A DNA stretch of 64,000 bases from Flavobacterium subsaxonicum WB 4.1-42 = DSM 21790 (GCF_000422725.1 NZ_KE383909.1:1312806-1376805); one strand, 5' to 3'; positions 18,281-27,533 are shown, counted from the first letter of the stretch. A program made the numbers and translations. The notes: generated by a model from the letters alone, not told the origin.

Positions 18281-18304
18281 AAAATTTACGAATACGTTGT
18301 AGTT
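18281..18304 (-). promoter_or_regulatory. Shared 24-bp motif upstream of susC
   Basis: On the minus strand this reads CTACAACGTATTCGTAAATT, matching the GH115/GH2 site across ACGTATTCGTAA without a mismatch. It points toward susC. The distance to the candidate -7 element is 34 bases. The 312-bp stretch 18082-18393 holds no gene, only this control region and a terminator. Confidence 0.6.
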
Positions 18305-18346
18305 GTAAATTTTATCTGAAGTTTTAAATGGTTGCAGGCAAAAAAA

Positions 18347-18371
18347 ATCCCCCTGTGTTTACAGGAGGATT
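18347..18371 (-). terminator. Terminator after the DUF5362 gene
   Basis: On the minus strand AATCCTCCTGT and ACAGGGGGATT pair around an AAAC loop with one internal mismatch, followed by a run of seven T. It ends the minus-strand gene 18394-18879. Confidence 0.75.
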
Positions 18372-18393
18372 GTATATAAGATAGTGTGAGAAC

Positions 18394-18879
18394 CTACATA
18401 GACGAAGCTGCTGCTGCGCCTGCTACTACTGCTGCTATAATGGCAAATATGTAAAGGGCTATTACTATAATGGTAAAAATACCCACAAATTTGTAATGCG
18501 ATTTAAGGCTTGATAAAGCACCGGTTAGTTTCTCGGTATTGTTTTCTGATAAAGCTGCCTTTGTTTTAGAGGCAAACTGCAACAGGTATATTATTGGGAA
18601 AATAGTAATCAGCGACCCGATTATAAACACAGCACCAAGGGCGGGGCCAACATATTGCATTTGCGTTGGCATGCCCGGTCCGGCAAAAATGGTACTGGCC
18701 ATAGCTACATAAAATATGCCCAGCATAATGCCAAAAGCAACACATAAAAAGCCCACTATAGCAAGAAACGTTGCCCATTTAGCGGTTTCTTTTAAAAATG
18801 CCTGTGCCTGTGGCGTTAGCTGCAATTCGAAAGTATCAAAAGCCGATTTAGTGTCCTGGTACGGTGCGTTATTTTCCAT
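18394..18879 (-). CDS. DUF5362 family membrane protein
   Basis: This 161-residue protein has a polar N-terminus of about 30 residues. Four hydrophobic segments follow, near 35-62 (FLAIVGFLCVAFGIMLGIF), 77-102, and a final pair-like stretch 130-158 rich in Ala/Val. LTPQAQAFLKETAKWATFLA in the first third is typical of DUF5362 members in Flavobacteriaceae. Function is unknown. It is 15 bases downstream of rocD, so it may be the second gene of a rocD transcript. Confidence 0.7.
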   Translation of the reverse strand: MENNAPYQDTKSAFDTFELQLTPQAQAFLKETAKWATFLAIVGFLCVAFGIMLGIFYVAMASTIFAGPGMPTQMQYVGPALGAVFIIGSLITIFPIIYLLQFASKTKAALSENNTEKLTGALSSLKSHYKFVGIFTIIVIALYIFAIIAAVVAGAAAASSM

Positions 18880-18894
18880 AAATAAAGGTTGGTT

Positions 18895-20139
18895 TTATTT
18901 TTCGAAATCTTTTAAGGTGGTCGTAATTATGTTTACACAATCTAACAGCTGCTCTTCGGTCATCACCAACGGTGGTGCAAAACGGATTATGTTGCCGTGC
19001 GTAGGCTTGGCTAACAGGCCGTTTTCGCTTAGGGCCATACAAATATCCCAGGCGGTAGAGCTATCCTCGGTATCGTTAATAATTATGGCGTTAAGTAATC
19101 CTTTGCCGCGCACAAGGCTAACAATGGTGCTGTTTTTAATATAATCGCCCAGCTTCTCTCTAAAGAGTTTACCAAGCGCCTCTGCATTCTGGGCAAGGTT
19201 TTCTTCTTCTACCACCTCAAGGGCAGCTATGGCCACGGCAGCGGCAATGGGGTTACCACCAAAGGTAGAACCGTGCTGTCCAGGTTTTATAACATTCATT
19301 ATCTCGTTATTGGCAAGCACCGCCGAAACCGGATATGCCCCACCCGAAAGTGCTTTGCCCAAAATTAAAATATCGGGTTGTACATTTTCGTGATTAACGG
19401 CCAGCAATCTACCCGTACGGGCTATACCTGTTTGTACCTCATCGGCAATAAAAAGTACGTTGTGTGCCTCGCAAAGTGCTTTGGCTTTCGCCAGATACCC
19501 CTCTGCCGGAACATACACCCCTGCTTCACCCTGAATAGGCTCTACAAGAAAACCGGCTATGTTGGTTTCGGTTTTTAATACATTTTCTAAAGCAGCAATA
19601 TCATCGTAGGCTATTTTTATAAAACCTGCGGTGTAAGGGCCAAAGTTTTTACGGGCACCTTCATCATTAGAAAAAGAAATAATTGTGGTGGTACGGCCGT
19701 GGAAGTTGTTTTCGCAAACAATAATCTTCGCTTCATTTTCGGCAATGCCCTTACGCTCGTATGCCCATTTGCGGCACAGCTTAATGGCAGTTTCTACCGC
19801 TTCCGCACCGGTATTCATGGGCAATACCTTATCAAAGCCAAAGTATTTGGTTACAAACTCTTCGTACTTGCCCAGCTTATCGTTATAAAAAGCGCGCGAT
19901 GTTAAAGTAAGCGTTTGTGCCTGGCTAATAAGTGCATTAACAATTTTTGGATGGCAGTGCCCTTGGTTTACAGCCGAGTAAGCCGAAAGAAAGTCGTAAT
20001 AGCGTTTACCATCGGTATCCCAAACATAAACACCTTCTCCCCTGTTTAATACAACGGGCAGTGGGTGGTAGTTGTGCGCCCCGTATTTGTCTTCTAAAGC
20101 TATTGCATTTGCAGCTCCTGATTTTTCTAAAATCGACAT
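18895..20139 (-). CDS. rocD: Ornithine aminotransferase
   Basis: This 414-residue class III PLP aminotransferase has the expected length. Family blocks are YDFLSAYSAVNQGHCHPKI, MNTGAEAVETAIKLCRKW, FHGRTTTIISFSND, EPIQGEAGV, ADEVQTGIARTGR and the PLP lysine in LILGKALSGGAYPVSAVL. It transfers the delta-amino group of ornithine to 2-oxoglutarate, giving glutamate semialdehyde, in arginine/ornithine breakdown or proline synthesis. A perfect 13-bp palindrome lies 107 bases upstream of the start. Confidence 0.95.
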   Translation of the reverse strand: MSILEKSGAANAIALEDKYGAHNYHPLPVVLNRGEGVYVWDTDGKRYYDFLSAYSAVNQGHCHPKIVNALISQAQTLTLTSRAFYNDKLGKYEEFVTKYFGFDKVLPMNTGAEAVETAIKLCRKWAYERKGIAENEAKIIVCENNFHGRTTTIISFSNDEGARKNFGPYTAGFIKIAYDDIAALENVLKTETNIAGFLVEPIQGEAGVYVPAEGYLAKAKALCEAHNVLFIADEVQTGIARTGRLLAVNHENVQPDILILGKALSGGAYPVSAVLANNEIMNVIKPGQHGSTFGGNPIAAAVAIAALEVVEEENLAQNAEALGKLFREKLGDYIKNSTIVSLVRGKGLLNAIIINDTEDSSTAWDICMALSENGLLAKPTHGNIIRFAPPLVMTEEQLLDCVNIITTTLKDFEK

Positions 20140-20245
20140 TGTAATCTAAATTTTATTTTATAAACAGCAATTCCTGCTTATGGAGAGAAATCATCCTATA
20201 TAAAGTCTGCAAAATACTAAAAATAAAATTATTCTGTGTTTATTC

Positions 20246-20258
20246 TGCATTAAATGCA
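20246..20258. promoter_or_regulatory. 13-bp perfect palindrome upstream of rocD
   Basis: TGCATTAAATGCA is a perfect mirror with a single central base in the 172-bp gap between rocD and the WYL regulator gene. Its place suggests an operator for rocD. The binding protein is unknown. Confidence 0.4.
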
Positions 20259-20311
20259 AACAATAAAAGCCAATAAAACCATTTTATGCGATTAATTGCA
20301 TGACGGTAAAT

Positions 20312-21283
20312 CTATGTAAGCACATTTTTAGTTAGTCCATATTTTTGAACGTAAACATCCAATAGCCTGCAAACGCGGTCTTTTAAATCCTGGGGTTCAA
20401 TAATTTCCACCTTATCGGCAAACATCATTATCCAACGCTCCATACCGGGGTCGGTCAATGGGGTTAAAAACGTCATTTCTATCTGGTCGCCCATAATAGT
20501 TTCCGACACATAGCCATGATAATGGCGGTGCTCTTCCATGTAAATAGAAACCGATTTATCTACACTAAGCACCACTTTTATAAGGTTGGCACCCTTTTTT
20601 TCCTGCTCCCTAAGTTCCTGAAACTCTTTTAAAGATGCCCGCTCCTGCTGCGGCATGTCGGTTAGCTTAATGTCTATAACCCTGTCCAGCCTAAACTGGC
20701 GGTAGTCGTTACGCAAATGGCAAAAGCCAATGGTATACCAGTTTTCGTATTCATGAAAAATGCCGATTGGTTCCAGCAGCCTCTCGCTACTCTCGTTATT
20801 ACCAAAGGCTTTATATACCATTTTTACTATTCTCTTTTCAGATATAGATTTTAACAGTGTATCTAAAACATTTTGTGGCAAGGGGGTACTGCCTTTTTTC
20901 TCGGTAACCATAATTTGTTCGTCGAGGTTTTCCAGCAGGTCTTTTTCGCTGCCGCGGAGTACCGCCTTAACCTTAAACATAGCCGAGTTAAAATGATTTT
21001 GCAATGCGCTGTCGCTAAATTTTTCCATCAGCTTTTCGGCAGTAATAAACGCAATAGCCTCTTCGGGCGTAAACATAACGGGCGGCAGCCTGTAGCCGTC
21101 TACCAAAGAGTAGCCAATACCCGCTTCGCCGTACAAAGGCACGCCAGCCTCCTCTAACGACCGTATATCGCGGTACACCGTGCGCAGGCTAATAGCAAAC
21201 CTATCGGCCAGGTCCTGGGCCTTAACTACCTTTTTAGACTGTAGTTGTATAAGTATAGCGGTTATCCTGTCAAAACGGTTCAT
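20312..21283 (-). CDS. WYL domain transcriptional regulator (YafY type)
   Basis: The 323-residue product has an N-terminal winged helix (residues 1-60, with DLADRFAISLRTVYRDIRSL), a middle linker domain and a WYL domain (about 145-225, with YKAFGNNE, LLEPIGIFHEYENWYTIGF and RQFRLDRV). The C-terminal WCX-like part ends at the last residues. Such regulators bind nucleic acid or nucleotide ligands and control stress or defence genes. Here no defence system is adjacent. The target is unknown. Confidence 0.88.
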   Translation of the reverse strand: MNRFDRITAILIQLQSKKVVKAQDLADRFAISLRTVYRDIRSLEEAGVPLYGEAGIGYSLVDGYRLPPVMFTPEEAIAFITAEKLMEKFSDSALQNHFNSAMFKVKAVLRGSEKDLLENLDEQIMVTEKKGSTPLPQNVLDTLLKSISEKRIVKMVYKAFGNNESSERLLEPIGIFHEYENWYTIGFCHLRNDYRQFRLDRVIDIKLTDMPQQERASLKEFQELREQEKKGANLIKVVLSVDKSVSIYMEEHRHYHGYVSETIMGDQIEMTFLTPLTDPGMERWIMMFADKVEIIEPQDLKDRVCRLLDVYVQKYGLTKNVLT

Positions 21284-21339
21284 ACGGTTGATTTTATCTC
21301 ATCAAATATAAAATTTTTAGGGCAAGACAGCCAATAAAA

Positions 21340-21360
21340 AAGCCTCTTTAAAAGAGGCTT
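21340..21360. terminator. Terminator after the OsmC gene
   Basis: AAGCCTCTT and AAGAGGCTT form a 9-bp stem around TAA. On the minus strand it is followed by TTTTTATT. It ends the OsmC gene (21388-21798). Confidence 0.75.
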
Positions 21361-21387
21361 AGTATAATTTTATTTATGTGCTTTGCA

Positions 21388-21798
21388 TTAAGCAAGTGTG
21401 GCGCTCGATGTTATTTTGGTATCAAGCAGGCGCGAAATTGGGCACGTAGTCTCGGCCTTGGTTACCAGCTCCTGAAACTCGGCATCTTCTATACCTTCTA
21501 TTTTAGCCGTTACAATAAGGTGCGACCCCACGACCGATTTATCCTGAAAGTCGATATCGCAGCGGGTCTCAATACTCTCTACCGTATAGCCGGCCTGGTT
21601 TATATAGGCAGTAAGCTGCATGGTAAAACAACCGGAATGCGCTGCGGCAATAAGCTCTTCCGGGTTGGTGCCAACACCATCTTCAAAACGGGTTTTATAC
21701 GAATATTGCGCGTTTTGCAGCACGGTGCTTTCGGTATTTAATGTACCTTCCCCTTCTTTAAAAGAGCCTTCCCACAGGGCAGTTGCATGTCTTATCAT
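21388..21798 (-). CDS. OsmC family peroxiredoxin
   Basis: The 136-residue protein has the OsmC layout: N-terminal strands (ATALWEGSFKEGEG), then the helix with the first reactive cysteine in ELIAAAHSGCFTM, and the second in KAETTCPISRLL. These two cysteines reduce organic hydroperoxides. It is a single-gene transcription unit between the WYL regulator and DUF1697 genes. The protein should be cytoplasmic. Confidence 0.92.
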   Translation of the reverse strand: MIRHATALWEGSFKEGEGTLNTESTVLQNAQYSYKTRFEDGVGTNPEELIAAAHSGCFTMQLTAYINQAGYTVESIETRCDIDFQDKSVVGSHLIVTAKIEGIEDAEFQELVTKAETTCPISRLLDTKITSSATLA

Positions 21799-21888
21799 GG
21801 TATTGTTTTTTTAGTTTGATTTTTAAGTAATGCTTAAAATTAGTCAAACATTAAAAATATAACAGCCCGTTTAACAAAACATTAAACG

Positions 21889-22446
21889 CTATTTGGCGCG
21901 GGCCTCCAGCATTTCGAGCACTTTAAGGGTGGTGTTCCAGTTGCGGGTGGTAGCTTTTAGGCCCAGCTTGTTCTCTAAAAACACGTTTGTAAGCTTAGAG
22001 TCGGCTGCGCTTTGGGCCAGTTTTAAGTATAAAACATTGCCAACAACCTTAAAAGCATCGTCGCTGCGGTTGTATTTATTAATCTGGTCGATGCCAGATG
22101 TGGTAGGTACCCCGTTTAAAAATGCCACAAAAAACTTTTTGGCACCCTGCCCTTCGGGTTCGCGGCCGGTGTAAGGGTTGCTGTCTATGGCTTTACGTAC
22201 ATCGTTTATATCCATCATAAAAATAACTACATCATAGCCGTACTCTTTATACATAAGGGTTTCGAGCGATTTACCCACCCTGTCGCGGTTGGTGTCTTCG
22301 GTTTCAAAAACAACATTGCCGCTTTGTATGTAGGTTTCTACATTTTGGTGCCCCTCGGCCTCCATAAGTTTTTTAAGGGCGTCCATCTTTATCATGTTGT
22401 GTCCGCTTACGTTAATACCGCGGAAAAGGGCTAAATATACTGGCAT
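21889..22446 (-). CDS. DUF1697 family protein
   Basis: This 185-residue protein begins VYLALFRGINVSGHNMIKM and continues with AEGHQNVETYIQSGNVVF, the defining N-terminal block of DUF1697. A second block, ATTRNWNTTLKVLEML, closes the protein and is equally typical. The biochemical role of the family is not established. It diverges from rlmD with a 67-bp gap that may hold both promoters. Confidence 0.9.
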   Translation of the reverse strand: MPVYLALFRGINVSGHNMIKMDALKKLMEAEGHQNVETYIQSGNVVFETEDTNRDRVGKSLETLMYKEYGYDVVIFMMDINDVRKAIDSNPYTGREPEGQGAKKFFVAFLNGVPTTSGIDQINKYNRSDDAFKVVGNVLYLKLAQSAADSKLTNVFLENKLGLKATTRNWNTTLKVLEMLEARAK

Positions 22447-22513
22447 GTTATTTTGCTAAAGGATTAATTGCAAATTTATTTAAATTTTGTGAGCAATAGT
22501 TTATTTTTGCCGA

Positions 22514-23932
22514 ATGGGAAGAAAGACAACAGACAAGATCGTTTTTAATAATGTGGCAGTGCTGGATGCCGGTGCCAAAGGTGTATCTATAGCCAAAGCC
22601 CCGGACGGAAAGGTAATATTTATACCTAATGTAGTACCCGGAGACGTGGTAGACGTGCAAACATTTAAAAAACGTAAGGCGTATTACGAAGGTAAAGCCG
22701 TGCATTTTCATGAATATTCTGCCGACAGGGTTATACCGCCCTGCCAGCATTTTGGAGCCTGTGGTGGCTGCAAATGGCAAAATATGGACTATGAAAAACA
22801 ATTATATTATAAAAACCGCGAGGTATTTAACCACCTTAAGCGTATTGGTAAAGTAGAACTGCCCGAGTTTGAGCCTATAAAAGGCAGCGACAAGAAGTTT
22901 TTTTACCGCAATAAAATGGAATTCTCTTTCTCTAACGCCCGCTGGATGACCGATAAGGAAGTGCAAAGCGGCGAAGAGTTTGAAGGCCAGAACCGTAATG
23001 CCCTTGGTTTCCATATACCGCGTATGTGGGATAAAATTCTGGATATAACTAAATGCCACCTGCAGGAAGACCCAAGCAACGCTATTAGAAATGCAGTTAG
23101 GGATTTTGCAAATGAGAACGGCATGGAGTTTTTTAATCCGCGCGAACACAGCGGATTGTTGCGTACCCTTATGCTACGCACAGCTTCTACAGGAGAAATA
23201 ATGGTGCTTATCCAGTTTTTTGATGATAACAAAGAGCAGTGCGAGCAGTTGCTGGATTATCTGGCATACACTTTCCCCAGCATAACATCGTTACAATACT
23301 GCGTTAACCAAAAGGCTAACGACACCCTTTACGACCAGGAAATTATTCTTTATAAAGGCCGCGATTACATTTTAGAAGAAATGGAGGGCCTAACGTTTAG
23401 CATTAATGCTAAATCTTTTTACCAGACTAACAGCGACCAGGCCTACCAGTTGTACAGCATTACCCGCGATTTTGCCGGCCTTACAGGTAACGAGCTGGTG
23501 TACGATTTATATACCGGTACGGGTACCATTGCGCAGTTTGTATCGCGCAAGGCACGTAAGGTTGTTGGTGTAGAGGCGGTTCCTGAAGCTATTTTTGATG
23601 CTAAAGAAAACGCCAGACGCAATAATATTACCAACTGCGAGTTTTTTGTTGGAGACATGAAAAATGTATTTAACGATGCATTTATTGCCCAGCATGGCAT
23701 GCCCGATGTTATTATTACCGACCCTCCGCGCGATGGTATGCATAAAGATGTTGTTGAGCAGATATTGCGCATAGCACCGGAAAAAGTGGTTTATGTAAGC
23801 TGTAATTCGGCTACGCAGGCGCGCGACCTTGCCCTTATGGACGAGGTGTATAAAGTTACACGAGTTCGCCCGGTAGATATGTTTCCGCAAACGCACCACG
23901 TAGAAAATGTTGTACTTTTAGAAAAAAGATAA
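22514..23932 (+). CDS. rlmD: 23S rRNA (uracil-5-)-methyltransferase
   Basis: The 472-residue enzyme has an N-terminal TRAM domain (about 8-75). Its Fe-S cluster cysteines are in CQHFGACGGCKW with a further one in ITKCHLQ. The SAM-binding fold shows VYDLYTGTGTIAQFVSRKA, TDPPRDGMHKDV and the catalytic Cys in VYVSCNSATQARDL. It methylates uridine at C5 in 23S rRNA; the exact position could be the RlmD or the RlmC-type site. The start ATG follows a TATTTTTG box by only four bases, so the leader may be very short. Two envelope genes follow closely. Confidence 0.92.
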   Translation: MGRKTTDKIVFNNVAVLDAGAKGVSIAKAPDGKVIFIPNVVPGDVVDVQTFKKRKAYYEGKAVHFHEYSADRVIPPCQHFGACGGCKWQNMDYEKQLYYKNREVFNHLKRIGKVELPEFEPIKGSDKKFFYRNKMEFSFSNARWMTDKEVQSGEEFEGQNRNALGFHIPRMWDKILDITKCHLQEDPSNAIRNAVRDFANENGMEFFNPREHSGLLRTLMLRTASTGEIMVLIQFFDDNKEQCEQLLDYLAYTFPSITSLQYCVNQKANDTLYDQEIILYKGRDYILEEMEGLTFSINAKSFYQTNSDQAYQLYSITRDFAGLTGNELVYDLYTGTGTIAQFVSRKARKVVGVEAVPEAIFDAKENARRNNITNCEFFVGDMKNVFNDAFIAQHGMPDVIITDPPRDGMHKDVVEQILRIAPEKVVYVSCNSATQARDLALMDEVYKVTRVRPVDMFPQTHHVENVVLLEKR

Positions 23933-23949
23933 ATAAAGGTTTTCTCCTT

Positions 23950-24477
23950 ATGAAAAGATTAATAGCTTCTGTAGCTTTACTGCTCGCGCTTTCCTGTTAC
24001 ATGGTAAGTTGCGAAAAAGACGACATTTGTGCCGAAGGTACTGCTACTACGCCAAGCCTTGTGGTGGAGTTTTACGATAAATCTGATGAGGCTACCTTAA
24101 CCAATGTAAACGGGCTTAAATACTTTGTAGAGGGCATGACAGATACCATTAGCCCGGGATCTGTAAGTTCTATAAGGGTGCCGTTGCGTGTAGATGCTAC
24201 AAGCACCAAATGGGGCTTTGTGTACTACAGGCCCAATACCTCTTTGGTTACCCCTAACACCGATTTTTTAGAATTTAAATACATACCGCGTACCGAATAT
24301 GTATCGCGTGCGTGTGGCTATAAAACGCTTTTTACTTTAGACTTGCCTGCTGCCGGGGCACCTAACCCGGTGTTAACCAATGGTACCGATGCCACATCTT
24401 TATGGATAGACCATGTAGATGTAATAACTCCTAATATAGAAAACGAAGATGACGTACATATCAAGATCTATTTTTAG
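23950..24477 (+). CDS. DUF6452 family lipoprotein
   Basis: This 175-residue protein starts 17 bases after rlmD. It has a lipoprotein signal with cysteine at residue 21 (YMVSC) followed by EKDDIC. The remainder is a predicted beta-rich domain with the pattern PSLVVEFYD, LRVDATSTKWGFVY and EFKYIPRTEYVSRACG. In Flavobacteriaceae this DUF6452 gene commonly sits between rlmD and a DUF6048 gene, as here. Function is unknown; an outer-membrane-anchored periplasmic role is likely. Confidence 0.75.
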   Translation: MKRLIASVALLLALSCYMVSCEKDDICAEGTATTPSLVVEFYDKSDEATLTNVNGLKYFVEGMTDTISPGSVSSIRVPLRVDATSTKWGFVYYRPNTSLVTPNTDFLEFKYIPRTEYVSRACGYKTLFTLDLPAAGAPNPVLTNGTDATSLWIDHVDVITPNIENEDDVHIKIYF

Positions 24478-25252
24478 CCTGTTATTGTGTGTGTCGTTTT
24501 CGGCATTTGCCCAAGATCCAACAGAGCTGCAGGTTACGCCTCAAAATCAAACCCAGCAGCCTGCAGATACCGTTACCCCTGTCAGGATAGAGCGCTATGG
24601 TATCCGTGTGGGTATCGATTTGCACAGCCTTAGCCGTTCTTTTTACAATACCGACCATAAAGGCCTGGAACTGGTGGCTGATTACCGCCTGTCTAAAAAA
24701 TATTATGCTGCCGCAGAAATTGGCAACGTAGATTATACTAAAGATGAAGCACAGCTAAACTTTACCACCAAGGGCAGTTACATTAAAGCAGGTATAGATA
24801 TTAACGCTTACGATAACTGGCTGGATATGGAAAACATGGTGTACATTGGGTTTAGGTACGGTTTTGCCACCTTTAGCCAAAACCTTAACTCGTATAAAAT
24901 ATACCAAAACTCTGATGCGCTTGGCACAGCAGACGATCAGGCCAATTATTTTGATGATGTTACCGTAAACGCCAATCAAAAATACAGCAGCCTTACTGCC
25001 CAATGGGCAGAGGTTGTAGCCGGCCTTAAGGCAGAAATTTTTGACAATCTGTATATTGGTGCAAGCATTAGGCTAAACTATTTAATATCAAACAAAAAGC
25101 CCGATACTTTTGACAACCTGTACATTCCGGGTTTTAACCGTACGTACGATGGTAGCTTTGGAGTAGGGTTTAATTACACGCTGTCGTATTTTATTCCATT
25201 CTATAAAAAGCAAAATACCCCTGTATTTAAAGAGGCTAAGAAAAAAGGCTAA
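24449..25252 (+). CDS. DUF6048 family outer-membrane-like protein
   Basis: The 267-residue product overlaps the preceding gene by 29 bases and so is translationally coupled. A signal peptide ends at AFAQ (about residue 21). After a Gln/Pro/Thr-rich linker the sequence alternates hydrophobic and polar residues as in a small beta-barrel (YGIRVGIDLHSL, YYAAAEIGN, VYIGFRYGFATF, NLYIGASIRLNYL, GVGFNYTLSYFIP). It probably sits in the outer membrane. The role is unknown. Confidence 0.75.
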   Translation: MTYISRSIFSLLLCVSFSAFAQDPTELQVTPQNQTQQPADTVTPVRIERYGIRVGIDLHSLSRSFYNTDHKGLELVADYRLSKKYYAAAEIGNVDYTKDEAQLNFTTKGSYIKAGIDINAYDNWLDMENMVYIGFRYGFATFSQNLNSYKIYQNSDALGTADDQANYFDDVTVNANQKYSSLTAQWAEVVAGLKAEIFDNLYIGASIRLNYLISNKKPDTFDNLYIPGFNRTYDGSFGVGFNYTLSYFIPFYKKQNTPVFKEAKKKG

Positions 25253-25300
25253 TCCTTCGGCAAAAGCCATGCTTTAGAAATTTGATTCCTTAAAAAATAA

Positions 25301-25328
25301 AAAACCGGCATACATGTATGCCGGTTTT
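25301..25328. terminator. Bidirectional terminator, perfect 28-bp palindrome
   Basis: AAAACCGGCATACA is followed directly by its exact reverse complement, with A and T runs on the flanks. It lies between the convergent DUF6048 and T9SS genes and can end both. Confidence 0.85.
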
Positions 25329-25359
25329 TGTTCCTAAAAAATTTAGATTTTTTGCTTTT

Positions 25360-27513
25360 TTAATTAATCATTAATCTTTTAGTAATATTTGTGCTGTTGG
25401 CATTTACCGTTACAAAGTAAACACCTGTTTTTAAAGCCGATACATCTAAACTGGCCTGTGTGCCGCTTATGGCCGATGTTTGTACGGTTTTACCCAATAC
25501 ATCTGTAATGGTTATGTTAGAATTTACAGCATTTTGCATTTGCAGCACTACCCTGCCCGATGCCGGGTTAGGATATAATACAAAGCTGTTAGCATTTACA
25601 TTTTTAACCGATGCCACATTTTGTACCGTTGTAGTGGCTGTATTAGTTGCAACAAACGGATTGTAATCAAAATAAATATTGGCCTGGCCCGTCATTACAT
25701 CGCCTAAGCTAACGGTATTTTTAGGCTTAACCCTAAAGGTTACAAAACCGTGGCTTTCCGGCTCGTTGGCATCTTCATATGCTAAGTTGATATCTTCAAA
25801 AAAGAATTCAATATCACTACCTGTACGATTGGCCTGAAACGTATGGCTGCCTGCTATAGGTTCAAACGTATCAAAGTCAAGGTTTTCGTTAAGCAGTGTT
25901 TCCAACCTCACAAAAGTAGCATTGGCATTGCCTGTATTTTGAAAACGGATGGTATAGTGCAGGTAATTATTAGCCTGATCTTCTGTAATAAATTCGCCTT
26001 CGTGTACCGTAATATCATTAGGGTCGAAAGAGCTTACAATTTGCTTATTAAGTACAGAGGTATTATTGGCTGTATCAATATCGTTAGCTAATGGTGTAAT
26101 ACCGGCAATAAAATTAAGTATCTCGCTGCTAACAGCTGTGGTACTTACATTAAAGGTTAATGTTACGGTACGGGTTTCAAAAGGCTGCAAATCGGTATAA
26201 TCTAAAGCTAACAAATTGGCAGATTGTGTAACTTCCGGCTGTGCACTGCTAAGGGTAAGTTTAGAGTTATCAAATTGTAGCGTTACCGAACCACTCTCGG
26301 TATATGTGCCAATATTTTTATAGGTTATCAGGTAGGTTGCGGCAAAACCGGGAACATTATTACTGGTAGAAATAACTGTTACCTTTAAATTGTGGTTAGG
26401 CTCCGGCTGGGTAAGGCAAAAATTAGTATCATCATAATTACCCGGAAATGTAAGGGCGTATTGCAGGGGTGTGCCAATTAATCCTTCATCATAATTATCG
26501 CTAATGGTAACGGTTGCATTACCGTTACCAACATTATTAAATGAGTAATAACCGTAATTATTTGTAAATGTAAAATAGCTAATACCATTTTGCTGGTATA
26601 CTACGGGTACATAAGAAAGAGACGTACTATTTGTGGTACAACCTGAACCATTAGCATCTAACCTTGCGTAACCAGATAATGTATTATACATACATTGCTC
26701 TACCACTAATGTAAGTGGTAAAATAATAGTACAATCATCTAAAAATAAACTCACATATATGGTTGCAGTGGCAGATGTATAATTGTTTATATTTAATATC
26801 ATCGGGAATCCCTCTTGTGCCTCAACCTCTGTTGGATAAAAAGCCATGTCCAGATATCCGTAAGCATTGTAAATTTCCGGAGCTATAAGTTCAAGGTCAA
26901 AAACACCAATGCCATCGTTATTATAATCACACCCTGTTAATGCAGACAGTACCAAATTATTACCTTCGCTTAAAATAGTAACGGTAAAAGTATCCTGATC
27001 AGAGCATGGCACAATTTCTTTATAGATGTATATAGTTTGTGTAGTAGTAATTACAGTACCGGCAGGTAGTACAGTACCCGTACCGTTAGGGCCTGTAAAA
27101 TAAGTACCATTGTTAATTGCTTCTAATGTATACGATGTGCAGGCCACCGTATTAGGGAGGCTGCTAACACTCGCGTCTATCCAATTTATATAAAATGATG
27201 TTATGGCAAATGTCTCGTCTAATAAACTTGTAACCCTTATAGTTATTTCCTGATTTTCTGATACTATAGGAAAAAAAACTTCCGGGTTAGCAATCGCAAA
27301 TTGATCGTTAACCGCATTATCCTCAGTTTCATAATATTCTACGGTAAAATTATTCGGATCCTGGCCACCCAGCGTTATGGCTGTTTGTACGGTAAGGTCA
27401 AAATTATTGGGCATACATTCCGTAAGGTTGGGTACCGGATTAGCTACTGTCTGCGCAAAATTTTTAAATCCGAAAAAAGATAAAATAACAAGAAAGAGTA
27501 ATTTTTGTTTCAT
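25360..27513 (-). CDS. T9SS-secreted protein with type A sorting domain (paralog 2)
   Basis: The 717-residue protein has a signal peptide ending NFAQ. It contains repeated adhesion-like domains (about 25-280), a SdrD B-like/carboxypeptidase-regulatory segment (about 285-370, LSGYARLDANGSG, NNYGYYSFNNV), a DUF11-like stretch (about 375-500) and a conserved module starting VSSFDPNDITVHEGEFI. It ends in a T9SS type A sorting domain (FVLYPNPASGRV, LGKTVQTSAI, LKTGVYFVTV, KRLMIN). It is exported through the type IX system and probably cell-surface attached. The C-terminal 230 residues are nearly identical to those of the upstream neighbour. Confidence 0.88.
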   Translation of the reverse strand: MKQKLLFLVILSFFGFKNFAQTVANPVPNLTECMPNNFDLTVQTAITLGGQDPNNFTVEYYETEDNAVNDQFAIANPEVFFPIVSENQEITIRVTSLLDETFAITSFYINWIDASVSSLPNTVACTSYTLEAINNGTYFTGPNGTGTVLPAGTVITTTQTIYIYKEIVPCSDQDTFTVTILSEGNNLVLSALTGCDYNNDGIGVFDLELIAPEIYNAYGYLDMAFYPTEVEAQEGFPMILNINNYTSATATIYVSLFLDDCTIILPLTLVVEQCMYNTLSGYARLDANGSGCTTNSTSLSYVPVVYQQNGISYFTFTNNYGYYSFNNVGNGNATVTISDNYDEGLIGTPLQYALTFPGNYDDTNFCLTQPEPNHNLKVTVISTSNNVPGFAATYLITYKNIGTYTESGSVTLQFDNSKLTLSSAQPEVTQSANLLALDYTDLQPFETRTVTLTFNVSTTAVSSEILNFIAGITPLANDIDTANNTSVLNKQIVSSFDPNDITVHEGEFITEDQANNYLHYTIRFQNTGNANATFVRLETLLNENLDFDTFEPIAGSHTFQANRTGSDIEFFFEDINLAYEDANEPESHGFVTFRVKPKNTVSLGDVMTGQANIYFDYNPFVATNTATTTVQNVASVKNVNANSFVLYPNPASGRVVLQMQNAVNSNITITDVLGKTVQTSAISGTQASLDVSALKTGVYFVTVNANSTNITKRLMIN

Positions 27514-27533
27514 GGGGAATATGGAGATAAATT

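Noticed and set aside
20312..22446. WYL regulator, OsmC and DUF1697 as one defence or stress operon
   Set aside because: A terminator separates OsmC from the WYL gene, and the gaps and gene types show independent units.
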